A stretch of DNA of 64,000 nucleotides from Solilutibacter tolerans (GTDB taxonomy: Bacteria; Pseudomonadota; Gammaproteobacteria; Xanthomonadales; Xanthomonadaceae), in assembly GCF_900155935.1 (NCBI RefSeq), contig NZ_FTLW01000005.1:124001-188000 (forward strand), in the 5' to 3' direction. The notes under the pieces were generated by a model, which did not search any database, was not told the DNA's origin, and saw nothing but the letters and a program-made list of their open reading frames with translations. Shown here piece after piece: positions 45,546-53,526 of the stretch (positions within the stretch are counted from its first letter, which is position 1; each line of letters opens with the position of its first letter). The translations under genes were made by a program, and so were the position numbers.

Positions 45546-46157
45546 ATGATCGAGCTTGTGAAGGCCGGTGGCTGGCCGATGATTCCGCTGTTGCTGATGT
45601 CTTTCGTGGCACTGGCGATCATCGTGGAGCGGTTCTGGAGTTTGCGGCGCAGCGTGATCATGCCGCCAGGCTTGGGCGAAGAAGTTCGCCAATGGGCCAG
45701 GCGGGGCAATCTGGAGCAACAGCACATCGATGCACTGCGTGAGACATCACCACTGGGTGCGTTGCTGGCCGCCGCACTCGACGTGCGCCATAAAAGTCGC
45801 GAAGCCATCCGTGAGCGCGTCGAAGACACCGGACGTCATTTGGTCCACAAGATGGAGAAATACCTCAACACGCTGGGCACCATCGCCGCAGCAGGCCCAC
45901 TGTTGGGCTTGTTCGGCACGGTGGTCGGGATGATCGAGATGTTCCTCGGCATCCTCGACCATGGCATAGGTGATGTGGATCAGTTGGCCGGCGGCATCGG
46001 CAAGGCGCTGATCTGCACCGCGACCGGCATGATCGTTGCCGTGCCGGCGTTGATGTTCCATCGCTACTTCCGCGGTCGCATCGCTACTTACATCGTCGAC
46101 ATGGAGCATGAGGCGATGCAGTTGCTGGATGTGCTGGAAACACGCGAGAACGGCTGA
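45546..46157 (+). CDS. exbB: ExbB/TolQ-type proton-channel protein
   Basis: 203 aa, three helices: about residues 13-33, then TIAAAGPLLGLFGTVVGMIEMF near 110-133 and a third near 150-172 (GIGKALICTATGMIVAVPAL). These are the MotA/TolQ/ExbB conserved segments. With ExbD it converts the proton gradient into force for TonB or TolA. The ATG is set by homology; an upstream in-frame stretch overlaps comEC. Coupled to exbD (1-bp gap). Confidence 0.92.
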   Translation: MIELVKAGGWPMIPLLLMSFVALAIIVERFWSLRRSVIMPPGLGEEVRQWARRGNLEQQHIDALRETSPLGALLAAALDVRHKSREAIRERVEDTGRHLVHKMEKYLNTLGTIAAAGPLLGLFGTVVGMIEMFLGILDHGIGDVDQLAGGIGKALICTATGMIVAVPALMFHRYFRGRIATYIVDMEHEAMQLLDVLETRENG

Positions 46158-46158
46158 C

Positions 46159-46599
46159 ATGCGCATCCGCGACCACCGGGCCGACGACGAGCCCGAAATC
46201 AATCTGGTGCCGATGATCGACGTCATCCTGTGCCTGATCATTTTCTTTGTCGTCACCACTACCTTCGACAACCGCGCCGTGCTGCGCCTGCAATTGCCGC
46301 GCGCCAATGGCGAGCCTGCACCCACGCAGTCCCAGCCACTGACGGTGCTGGTGAATGCCGATGGCCGCTACTTCGTCGCTGATCGCGAAGTGTTGCGCAC
46401 CGACGTTGAAGCGCTCAAACGCAGCATCGCCGAGGTGGCGGGTGATGAACGAGGCCGGCCTGTATTGCTTCGCGCTGATGCGCGTACACCACACCAGTCG
46501 GTAGTTACCGCTTATGAGGCGCTGGGTCAGTTGGGCTTTCGCCAGATCATGATCGCCACGGCACCCGAACAGCGCAACGCCAAGGTCGGGTCGAAATGA
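46159..46599 (+). CDS. exbD: ExbD/TolR-type energy transducer
   Basis: 146 aa with one membrane helix (about residues 22-42; INLVPMIDVILCLIIFF carrying the conserved proton-path Asp) and a periplasmic domain. Works with ExbB. Stop overlaps the msbA start (ATGA). In this family the genes commonly sit beside msbA and lpxK. Confidence 0.92.
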   Translation: MRIRDHRADDEPEINLVPMIDVILCLIIFFVVTTTFDNRAVLRLQLPRANGEPAPTQSQPLTVLVNADGRYFVADREVLRTDVEALKRSIAEVAGDERGRPVLLRADARTPHQSVVTAYEALGQLGFRQIMIATAPEQRNAKVGSK

Positions 46600-48338
46600 G
46601 CGAAGGTGCAGCGACTCGCAGCACGTGGCGGCGTTTGCAGGGCTATGCCTGGCCGTATCGCGGTTTGCTTGCCATCGCTGCGTTGGCATTGGTCTTGGAG
46701 GCGGCGGTTAGCGCTGCCGTCGTCAAGCTGCAGCAGCCGATCATCGATGATCTTTTGGTCGCCAAGCAATTCAATTGGTGGCTGCCGGTTGCCATGGTGC
46801 TATTCCTGCTGGCGCGCGGCGTTTTCGGTTTGATCGGTGATTACACGGTGGCGCGCAGCGGCCGTAATGTTGCGCGCGACCTGCGTTTGCAATTGATGGA
46901 CAAGTATTTGCGGATGCCGGGCAGCCGTTTTGATCACGAACCCGTCCCTTCCATGTTGACGCGATTGGGCGCGGATACCGAGCAGGTGGCGCAAGCATCG
47001 GTGGACTCGCTCAAGGTCATGATCAGCAATGCCTTGCAAATCGTCGCGATGCTTTCAGTAATGTTCTGGACAAGCTGGCGGGTCTCGCTGGTGCTGCTGG
47101 TGCTCGGGCCCGTGCTGGCTTGGACAATGGGCAAGGTAGGGCGTCGATATCGTCGCCTCAACCATGAAATTCAGCAGTCATCGGCCGAGATGCTGCAAAC
47201 CGCCGACCAGGCCTTGCATGCGCAACAGGAAGTGAAAGCCTATGGCGCACGGGCTTCCGAGATGGCGCGATATGGGCTGCAAACCGCCCACAATGTACGC
47301 CTGGCGTTGAAGGTCGAAGTTACGCGGGGTTCGTTGTCGATGTTCGTCCAGGCCCTCGGTGCGATCGGTCTTGCCGGCATGTTGGTAGTGTCTGGCTATG
47401 AAGCATCTGCGGGCCGTCTTTCGGCGGGTGACTTCACCGTGCTGCTCACTTCGATGGTCGCGCTGGTGCCGGCGCTGCGCCAATTGACCAATGTCCAAAG
47501 CATGCTCAACCGCGGCATCAACTCCGCTGATCGCGTGTTCGCAGTCATCGATGGGCCGGACGAAACCGATGCCGGCGATTTGCCGCTAACCCGCGCACGC
47601 GGAGAGCTGGAATTCCGCCACGTAGCTGCACGCTACGATGGCCAAGCCGCGCCCGCCCTGCATGACCTCAGCTTCATCGCACGTCCAGGCACGGTCACCG
47701 CGATTGTCGGCCGTTCCGGTAGTGGAAAGTCCACGCTGATCAAGTTGATCCCGCGTTTCTACGAGCCCGAGTCCGGCGAGATATTGTTGGATGGCAAACC
47801 CTTGGACGATTACAGGCTGGCCGATTTGCGTCGGCAGATCGCGTTGGTGGGCCAGCAAGTGATGTTGTTCGATGGCAGTATCGCTGCCAACGTCGCTTAT
47901 GGCGAAATGCAGGAAGCATCATCAAGCGATATCGAGAAAGCCATCCGTAGCGCCAACGCAATGGAATTTGTCGAACGCCTGCCGAATGGGGTTGATAGTG
48001 CAGTGGGTGAGCGCGGCGGCAAATTATCGGGTGGCCAGCGCCAGCGCCTCGCCATTGCCCGCGCGATGCTGAAAGACGCTCCCATCCTGATCCTGGACGA
48101 GGCGACCGCCGCGCTCGACAACGAATCCGAACGTTTGGTGCAGGAAGCGCTGGATCAGCTGATGCCGGACCGCACCACGCTGGTCATTGCTCATCGACTG
48201 TCCACCATCGAGCACGCCGATCAGGTACTGGTGCTGGATGAAGGTCGATTGGTGGAGCAGGGCACGCACGTGGAGTTGATTGCACGTGATGGCCTGTACG
48301 CCCACCTTCACCGCATGCAATTCCGCGAGGCCTCGTGA
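46596..48338 (+). CDS. msbA: Lipid A export ABC transporter MsbA
   Basis: 580 aa. Six-helix membrane domain (about 20-320) and ATPase (about 340-575): Walker A GRSGSGKSTL, signature LSGGQRQR, Walker B LILDEATAALD, switch His in IAHRLST. Flips lipid A-core across the inner membrane. Identity is strengthened by the adjacent lpxK. It overlaps both neighbours by four bases. Confidence 0.94.
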   Translation: MSEGAATRSTWRRLQGYAWPYRGLLAIAALALVLEAAVSAAVVKLQQPIIDDLLVAKQFNWWLPVAMVLFLLARGVFGLIGDYTVARSGRNVARDLRLQLMDKYLRMPGSRFDHEPVPSMLTRLGADTEQVAQASVDSLKVMISNALQIVAMLSVMFWTSWRVSLVLLVLGPVLAWTMGKVGRRYRRLNHEIQQSSAEMLQTADQALHAQQEVKAYGARASEMARYGLQTAHNVRLALKVEVTRGSLSMFVQALGAIGLAGMLVVSGYEASAGRLSAGDFTVLLTSMVALVPALRQLTNVQSMLNRGINSADRVFAVIDGPDETDAGDLPLTRARGELEFRHVAARYDGQAAPALHDLSFIARPGTVTAIVGRSGSGKSTLIKLIPRFYEPESGEILLDGKPLDDYRLADLRRQIALVGQQVMLFDGSIAANVAYGEMQEASSSDIEKAIRSANAMEFVERLPNGVDSAVGERGGKLSGGQRQRLAIARAMLKDAPILILDEATAALDNESERLVQEALDQLMPDRTTLVIAHRLSTIEHADQVLVLDEGRLVEQGTHVELIARDGLYAHLHRMQFREAS

Positions 48339-49354
48339 GCGGATCCGAGCGCGCCACCCCGGCGTGGTGGTATGGCGACAGGCCTGTGCCAGTCCACGCA
48401 TGGCTGCTGTCCAAGTTGTACGGGGCGGTTACGCGTTGGCGCAGCACGCTGTATCGCCGCGGCTGGTTGCGCACGCGCAAAGTAGATGTGCCTGTCATCG
48501 TAGTGGGCAACTTCACCGCGGGCGGCAGCGGCAAGACACCGCTAGTGATCGCCTTGGTCAACCGCCTGCGCGCCGATGGCTGGACACCGGGCGTGGCCAG
48601 CCGTGGTTACGGTCGGGAAGATGCAAGTACGCCGCGCTGGGTGGACGTGGAGAGTGATCCGCGAAATCATGGCGATGAAGCGGTGTTGATCGCGCGCCGT
48701 ACGCGCGCCAAGGTGCGGGTCGATACCGACCGTGTAGCTGCCGCAGAAGCATTGGCCACGGAGGGATGCGACATCGTCATTTGCGACGATGGGCTTCAAC
48801 ATCTGCGACTGCACAGTGACGTGGCGATCGAAGTGATCGATGCGAAGCGTCGTTACGGAAATGGCCAACTGCTGCCCGCAGGCCCCCTTCGCGAATCACC
48901 CGTGTTGGCAAAGCCACCTGATTTCAAAATAGTGAATCACGGCACCGTTGCCGAAACACCAGAGCCGGCCTTGGGTGAATGGCCTCTGCGGCAGGTATTC
49001 GGGCATCCGTTTCCGCTGCATGGTCATCGCGCGCGGCCGTTCAGTGATTTTGCTGGGCGGCGGGTGCATGCCGTGGCCGGCATCGGGCATCCCGATCGCT
49101 TCTTCGATCTGCTGCGTGCGCAGGGCCTGGGCGTGATTCCACATCCATTTCCTGATCATCATGATTACGTGGCCGAAGATCTGCAGTTCAGCAGCGATCT
49201 ACCTGTCTTTATGACCGAAAAAGACGCGGTGAAGTGCGCGCGCATCTCGCCGGACGACAGCTGGTGCGTGGCGATCGAGGCGCGCTTGCCAGAAACATTC
49301 TGGCTGGCGCTGGAAGAGAAACTGTCTCCGCTACGGAGGACTGCAGATGTCTGA
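48335..49354 (+). CDS. lpxK: Tetraacyldisaccharide 4'-kinase
   Basis: 339 aa. Phosphorylates the 4' position of the lipid A disaccharide. P-loop [14 protein letters not shown] near residues 54-67; SRGYGRE and DDGLQHLRL near 86 and 150 are LpxK motifs. An N-terminal amphipathic segment is present. Starts with GTG overlapping the msbA stop (GTGA). Ends eight bases into kdsB. Confidence 0.95.
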   Translation: MSGSERATPAWWYGDRPVPVHAWLLSKLYGAVTRWRSTLYRRGWLRTRKVDVPVIVVGNFTAGGSGKTPLVIALVNRLRADGWTPGVASRGYGREDASTPRWVDVESDPRNHGDEAVLIARRTRAKVRVDTDRVAAAEALATEGCDIVICDDGLQHLRLHSDVAIEVIDAKRRYGNGQLLPAGPLRESPVLAKPPDFKIVNHGTVAETPEPALGEWPLRQVFGHPFPLHGHRARPFSDFAGRRVHAVAGIGHPDRFFDLLRAQGLGVIPHPFPDHHDYVAEDLQFSSDLPVFMTEKDAVKCARISPDDSWCVAIEARLPETFWLALEEKLSPLRRTADV

Positions 49355-50108
49355 TTTCGTGGTTGCCATACCCGCGCGCTACGCTGCGACACGTCTCCCA
49401 GGCAAGCCATTGCGGCTGCTTGGCGACAAACCGCTGGTTTGGCATGTCGCACAGCGGGCACTGGATGCAGGTGCGCGTGAAGTCTGGGTGGCTGCTGACG
49501 ATCAACGCATCTTGGACGTCATTGACGACAGTGGGGCACAAGGCGTGCTGACATCGCCTGATCATCCCTCCGGTACGGATCGTCTGGCCGAATGTGCCGC
49601 GAAGGCGGGCTGGCCCGATGATTTGATTGTCGTGAACCTGCAGGGCGATGAGCCCTTCGCACCGCCCGCCGGCATTCGCGCGGTCGCCGAACTGCTGGAT
49701 CGCAGTGATTGCGAGATGGCGACCCTGGCCGCGCCCATTCTTGAACGCCCTATTTTGTTCGACCCGAATACGGTGAAGGTGGTCGCCGATGCGCGTGAGC
49801 GTGCGCTGTATTTCAGCCGTGCGCCGATTCCGTGGGACCGTGATCGACCATTAGACGACGACGATGCACTGACGCCCGGCCCATGGCTGCGGCACATCGG
49901 CATCTACGCGTATCGCGTCCGTTTCCTTCGCCAGATTGCCGCATTGCCGCCCGGACATTTGGAACAAATCGAGAAGTTGGAGCAACTCCGGGTGATGGAG
50001 GCAGGATTTCGCATCGCGGTGGCCACGACGCCACAAGATTTTCCGCCCGGTGTGGACACGCCGGAAGACCTGGTGCGCGCTGAGGCGCACTTGCAATCGC
50101 AGGCATGA
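49347..50108 (+). CDS. kdsB: 3-deoxy-manno-octulosonate cytidylyltransferase
   Basis: 253 aa. Activates Kdo as CMP-Kdo for lipopolysaccharide inner core. [15 protein letters not shown] near residues 8-22 is the nucleotide-sugar-transferase signature; NLQGDEPF near 97 and YFSRAPIPW near 154 are the CTP and metal contacts. Overlaps lpxK by eight bases and the phosphatase gene by four. Confidence 0.95.
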   Translation: MSDFVVAIPARYAATRLPGKPLRLLGDKPLVWHVAQRALDAGAREVWVAADDQRILDVIDDSGAQGVLTSPDHPSGTDRLAECAAKAGWPDDLIVVNLQGDEPFAPPAGIRAVAELLDRSDCEMATLAAPILERPILFDPNTVKVVADARERALYFSRAPIPWDRDRPLDDDDALTPGPWLRHIGIYAYRVRFLRQIAALPPGHLEQIEKLEQLRVMEAGFRIAVATTPQDFPPGVDTPEDLVRAEAHLQSQA

Positions 50109-50590
50109 AGGTCCTGATGGTCTGCATGGGCAACATCTGTCGCTCGCCGATGATGGAAGGCTGGCTGGCCGATGTCATCGCGCGTGAATCGCGTCTCGCC
50201 CACATCCAGATCGACTCTGCGGGCATTGGTGCATGGCACGCAGGCCAGCCACCGGACAAACGCGCCATCGCGACGGCTGCGCGTCATGGAGTGGATATCT
50301 CGATGCAGCGTGCCCGCCAGCTTCGACCTACCGACTTCGATGAGTTCGACCTGATTCTGTTTGCCGATGCGGAAACCTTGCGCGAAGGGCGAGCCTTGGC
50401 GCACTGGCACGTGGATGTCGAAGCATCGCGTTACTTGGATTGGGCTGGATTTGATAGTGATGCGGTGCGCAGTGGCGATATCGCTGATCCGTACTACGGC
50501 GATATGCAGGGCTTCGAGGATGTATGGCGCGATATAGGCGAGGGTGGGGAGCGCATCCTGCAGCGACTCCTGCGCGAGGGCGCGGCATAA
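50105..50590 (+). CDS. Low-molecular-weight protein-tyrosine phosphatase
   Basis: 161 aa, full length. The P-loop MGNICRSP with catalytic Cys7 (CxGNxCRSP) and the general-acid Asp in ADPYYGD near residue 127 are both intact. Bacterial members often dephosphorylate polysaccharide tyrosine kinases; no kinase is near. Overlaps kdsB by four bases. Confidence 0.92.
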   Translation: MKVLMVCMGNICRSPMMEGWLADVIARESRLAHIQIDSAGIGAWHAGQPPDKRAIATAARHGVDISMQRARQLRPTDFDEFDLILFADAETLREGRALAHWHVDVEASRYLDWAGFDSDAVRSGDIADPYYGDMQGFEDVWRDIGEGGERILQRLLREGAA

Positions 50591-50597
50591 TCACCAA

Positions 50598-52439
50598 GTG
50601 TCCGCCCCCCCCGACCAACCCGAGTTCGATGGCAAGGCCTATGCCCGCGCGCTGACCGCGGCGCCCGGTGTGTACCGCATGTACGCCGCCGACGAAAGCC
50701 TCCTGTATGTGGGCAAGGCGGCATCGCTCAAAAAGCGCGTCGCCAGTTATTTCAGCAAGGCGCTGAGCCACCGCATCGCCACCATGGTCGCGCAGATCGC
50801 GCGCATGGAAATCACCGTCACACGCACGCCAGCCGAAGCCTTGCTGCTGGAAAACCAGCTGATCAAGACGCTGAAACCGCGCTTCAATGTGATGCTGCGT
50901 GACGACAAGAGTTACCCCTATGTGCTGATCACGCGAGAGCAGTGGCCGCGTATCGCTGCCCAGCGCGGCGCTCGTTCGCAGCCCGGCCGTTATTTCGGAC
51001 CATACCCGAGCGTCGGCGCCGTGCGCGAAACGCTCAACCTGATGCATAAGCTGTTCCAGCTGCGCAATTGCGAGGACAGCGTGTTTCGTAATCGTTCGCG
51101 GCCTTGCCTGCAGCACCAGATCGGGCGATGCAGTGCGCCCTGCGTAGGTCTGGTGGAGGAAGCCGAATACACCGATGCCGTGCGTCGCGCGACCATGTTC
51201 CTGGAAGGCCGCAGCGAAGAACTCACCGCCGAGCTGGGACGCGACATGGAAGCGGCGAGTCATGCCTTGAATTTTGAGCGTGCAGCACGCATTCGCGACT
51301 TGCTGACATCGATTCGCACGGTGCAAGCACGCCAGTTTGTCGATGGCAATGCGGCTGATCTTGATGTGCTTGCGTGTGCCATCGAAGGTGGGCGGGCCTG
51401 CGTGATGCTGCTGTCCTTCCGCGATGGCCGTAACCTGGGCACGCGCAGTTACTTCCCGAAATTGAATGGCGCAGACAACGCCGAGGAAGTGCTGGGTGCG
51501 TTCGTATCGCAATACTACGCCGAGCAACCTGCGCCGCGCGAAATCGTGCTGGATCGCGTCATCCCCGATATCGAAATGCTGGAAGAAGCCTTCACTCTGT
51601 CCGCAGGTCGGCGCGTGCAAATCAAGTACAACGTGCGCGGCGAGCGAGCGGGCTATGTCGAGCTGGTCAAGCGCAATGCCGAGATCGCGCTGGCCACGGA
51701 GCTCTCCAGTCGTGCTGCTCAGGCCGCGCGGCTTGCGGACCTGCAGAACATGCTGAAATTGGATGCGCCGCCTGCGCGCATCGAGTGTTTCGACATCAGC
51801 CACACCATGGGCGAGGCGACCGTGGCCTCCTGTGTGGTGTTCGACGGCGAGGGCGCCGTGCGTAGCCAGTACCGCCGTTACAACATCGCCGGTATCGAGC
51901 CGGGGGATGACTACGCCGCCATGCAGCAGGCCCTGGAACGTCGCTTCCGTCGTGCTGTGGAAGAGGATGGCGTGATGCCTGACCTGCTGTTGATCGATGG
52001 CGGTGCAGGGCAGTTGGGGCGTGCAAAGCAAGTTCTGGATGATCTGGGTATCGATGGTGTGCGCCTGGTGGGCGTGGCCAAAGGCGTCGAGCGCAAGGCT
52101 GGCCACGAAACGTTGGTGATGCCCGACGGCCGTGAGTTGACCCCCGGTGTGCAATCCCCGGGCCTGCAATTGATCCAGCAAGTGCGCGATGAAGCGCATC
52201 GGTTCGCCATCACCGGCCATCGTGGTCGCAGGCAAAAGGCGCGCAGTACCAGCCGCGTCGAAGACATTCCAGGCATCGGTCCACGCAGGCGCGCCAGTTT
52301 GCTGAAGCATTTCGGCGGTTTGTCGGGATTGAAGGCGGCAGGCATCGACGAAATCGCCCGTGTCGAGGGCATCAACCAGTCATTGGCCGAACGCATCTAC
52401 ACGGCATTGCATGGTTTGGGCGAGAATGCCTCATCGTGA
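50598..52439 (+). CDS. uvrC: UvrABC excinuclease subunit C
   Basis: 613 aa. N-terminal GIY-YIG nuclease (about residues 15-95; PGVYRM...LLYVGKA), Cys-rich CLQHQIGRCSAPC near 170, UVR motif near 205-240, C-terminal RNase H-like nuclease (IECFDISHTMG; LLIDGGAGQL) and helix-hairpin-helix pair near 555-605. Makes both incisions in nucleotide excision repair. The GTG start is the first in-frame after the phosphatase stop; an upstream in-frame stretch overlaps that gene. Confidence 0.94.
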   Translation: MSAPPDQPEFDGKAYARALTAAPGVYRMYAADESLLYVGKAASLKKRVASYFSKALSHRIATMVAQIARMEITVTRTPAEALLLENQLIKTLKPRFNVMLRDDKSYPYVLITREQWPRIAAQRGARSQPGRYFGPYPSVGAVRETLNLMHKLFQLRNCEDSVFRNRSRPCLQHQIGRCSAPCVGLVEEAEYTDAVRRATMFLEGRSEELTAELGRDMEAASHALNFERAARIRDLLTSIRTVQARQFVDGNAADLDVLACAIEGGRACVMLLSFRDGRNLGTRSYFPKLNGADNAEEVLGAFVSQYYAEQPAPREIVLDRVIPDIEMLEEAFTLSAGRRVQIKYNVRGERAGYVELVKRNAEIALATELSSRAAQAARLADLQNMLKLDAPPARIECFDISHTMGEATVASCVVFDGEGAVRSQYRRYNIAGIEPGDDYAAMQQALERRFRRAVEEDGVMPDLLLIDGGAGQLGRAKQVLDDLGIDGVRLVGVAKGVERKAGHETLVMPDGRELTPGVQSPGLQLIQQVRDEAHRFAITGHRGRRQKARSTSRVEDIPGIGPRRRASLLKHFGGLSGLKAAGIDEIARVEGINQSLAERIYTALHGLGENASS

Positions 52440-53101
52440 AAATGACATTGACCATCCCCACCATGCTCACCTTGGCCCGGATCCTGATGATTCCGGTGCT
52501 GCTGGTGGTTTTCTATCTCCCATGGAAATGGACCAGCGTGGCAGCGATGCTGGTATTCGCGCTGGCATCGCTCACCGACTGGCTGGATGGCTGGATCGCG
52601 CGCCGTTATCACCAGTACTCTGCGTTCGGCGCCTTCCTGGACCCGGTCGCCGACAAGTTGATGGTATCGACAGCGCTGTTCCTGATCGTGCAGGCGCATC
52701 CCACCCCGTGGATGGCCTGCTGGGCCGGTGTGATCGTCGGCCGCGAGATCGCCGTGTCGGCGCTGCGAGAGTGGATGGCCGAGCTCGGCCAGCGCGCCAA
52801 GGTCAAGGTGCAAAGCCTCGGCAAGATCAAGACCATCGTGCAGATGGTGGCGATTGGCTGCCTTCTGTATTCGCCATCCAAAGAGCCGGAACCCTGGCTG
52901 TGGATGGGCCGCGAGGTGTTCATCATCGGTGACTGGATGCTGGCCGCTGCAGCCCTTCTGACCCTGTGGTCCGGATTCGAATATCTGCGCGCGGCATGGC
53001 CGGTTTTGCGGGCAGCGGAAGGCAAGTCTGTACCGACACCGACGGCGAGTGTTGACAGCCTGAAAACCACCAGTACAATTCACGGCTCAACGCGGGAATA
53101 G
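52436..53101 (+). CDS. pgsA: CDP-diacylglycerol--glycerol-3-phosphate 3-phosphatidyltransferase
   Basis: 221 aa membrane enzyme committing to phosphatidylglycerol and cardiolipin. The CDP-alcohol phosphatidyltransferase signature (DG-x2-AR-x8-G-x3-D-x3-D) is intact in DWLDGWIARR followed by FGAFLDPVADK near residues 55-80. GTG overlaps the uvrC stop; ATG two codons later is an alternative. The last about 20 residues are polar and non-conserved looking; their DNA contains the tRNA-Gly promoter, and the stop codon lies inside the tRNA gene. Confidence 0.93.
   Translation: MKMTLTIPTMLTLARILMIPVLLVVFYLPWKWTSVAAMLVFALASLTDWLDGWIARRYHQYSAFGAFLDPVADKLMVSTALFLIVQAHPTPWMACWAGVIVGREIAVSALREWMAELGQRAKVKVQSLGKIKTIVQMVAIGCLLYSPSKEPEPWLWMGREVFIIGDWMLAAAALLTLWSGFEYLRAAWPVLRAAEGKSVPTPTASVDSLKTTSTIHGSTRE
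53052..53079 (+). promoter_or_regulatory. Sigma70 promoter of tRNA-Gly inside pgsA
   Basis: TTGACA, 16-bp spacer, TACAAT: a perfect -35 and a near-perfect -10. Predicted start near 53086, six bases before tRNA-Gly. Confidence 0.8.
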
Positions 53102-53167
53102 CTCAGTTGGTAGAGCGCAACCTTGCCAAGGTTGAGGTCGAGGGTTCGAGCCCCTTTTCCCGCTCCA
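53092..53167 (+). tRNA. tRNA-Gly (anticodon GCC)
   Basis: Complete cloverleaf of 76 bases with encoded CCA. The acceptor GCGGGAA pairs with TTCCCGC, the anticodon loop TTGCCAA is closed by CAACC/GGTTG, and the T arm contains GGTTCGAGCC. Its first ten bases overlap the end of pgsA. Confidence 0.97.
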
Positions 53168-53175
53168 AATGTTGA

Positions 53176-53201
53176 AAAACCCCGGTTTTCCGGGGTTTTT
53201 T
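53176..53201 (+). terminator. Terminator of tRNA-Gly
   Basis: Ten-bp stem (AAAACCCCGG with CCGGGGTTTT), TTTT loop and T-run. Confidence 0.9.
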
Positions 53202-53242
53202 GTTTTACGAGCAGCAAGGTTTGTGGAACAATGTACTAGATG

Positions 53243-53315
53243 GCCGGATGGCAGAGTGGTTATGCAGCGGATTGCAAATCCGTGTACGCCGGTTCGATTC
53301 CGACTTCGGCCTCCA
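53243..53315 (+). tRNA. tRNA-Cys (anticodon GCA)
   Basis: 73-base cloverleaf including encoded CCA. GGCCGGA pairs with TTCGGCC with one G-U; the anticodon loop is TTGCAAA, T arm GGTTCGATTCC. Terminators on both sides imply its own promoter; weak TTTACG-N18-AACAAT lies just upstream. Confidence 0.95.
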
Positions 53316-53325
53316 TCGATCAATT

Positions 53326-53350
53326 AACCCCGGGAACTCCGGGGTTTTTT
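53326..53350 (+). terminator. Terminator of tRNA-Cys
   Basis: Eight-bp stem (AACCCCGG with CCGGGGTT), 5-base loop, then T-run of six. Confidence 0.88.
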
Positions 53351-53411
53351 GTGGGCGCACCATGAGGCTTCGCTTCCTGCCCACGCGCTCGCATGCGATG
53401 ATGCCAGCCAT

Positions 53412-53495
53412 GCCCGGATGGCGAAATTGGTAGACGCAAGGGACTTAAAATCCCTCATCCGCAAGGATATGTCGGTTCGATCCCGACTCCGGGCA
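53412..53495 (+). tRNA. tRNA-Leu (anticodon TAA)
   Basis: 84-base type II tRNA with a long variable arm (CTCATCCGCAAGGATATG region). GCCCGGA pairs with TCCGGGC; the loop CTTAAAA gives anticodon TAA. The discriminator A is followed by CGT, so unlike its two neighbours the CCA end is not encoded. Confidence 0.95.
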
Positions 53496-53526
53496 CGTCA
53501 TTTCCCAAGGCCGTGGATCGAACCGG

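Noticed and set aside
50328-52310. 660-codon frame opposite uvrC
   Set aside because: Antisense to uvrC with its conserved domains; no recognisable motifs or binding site.
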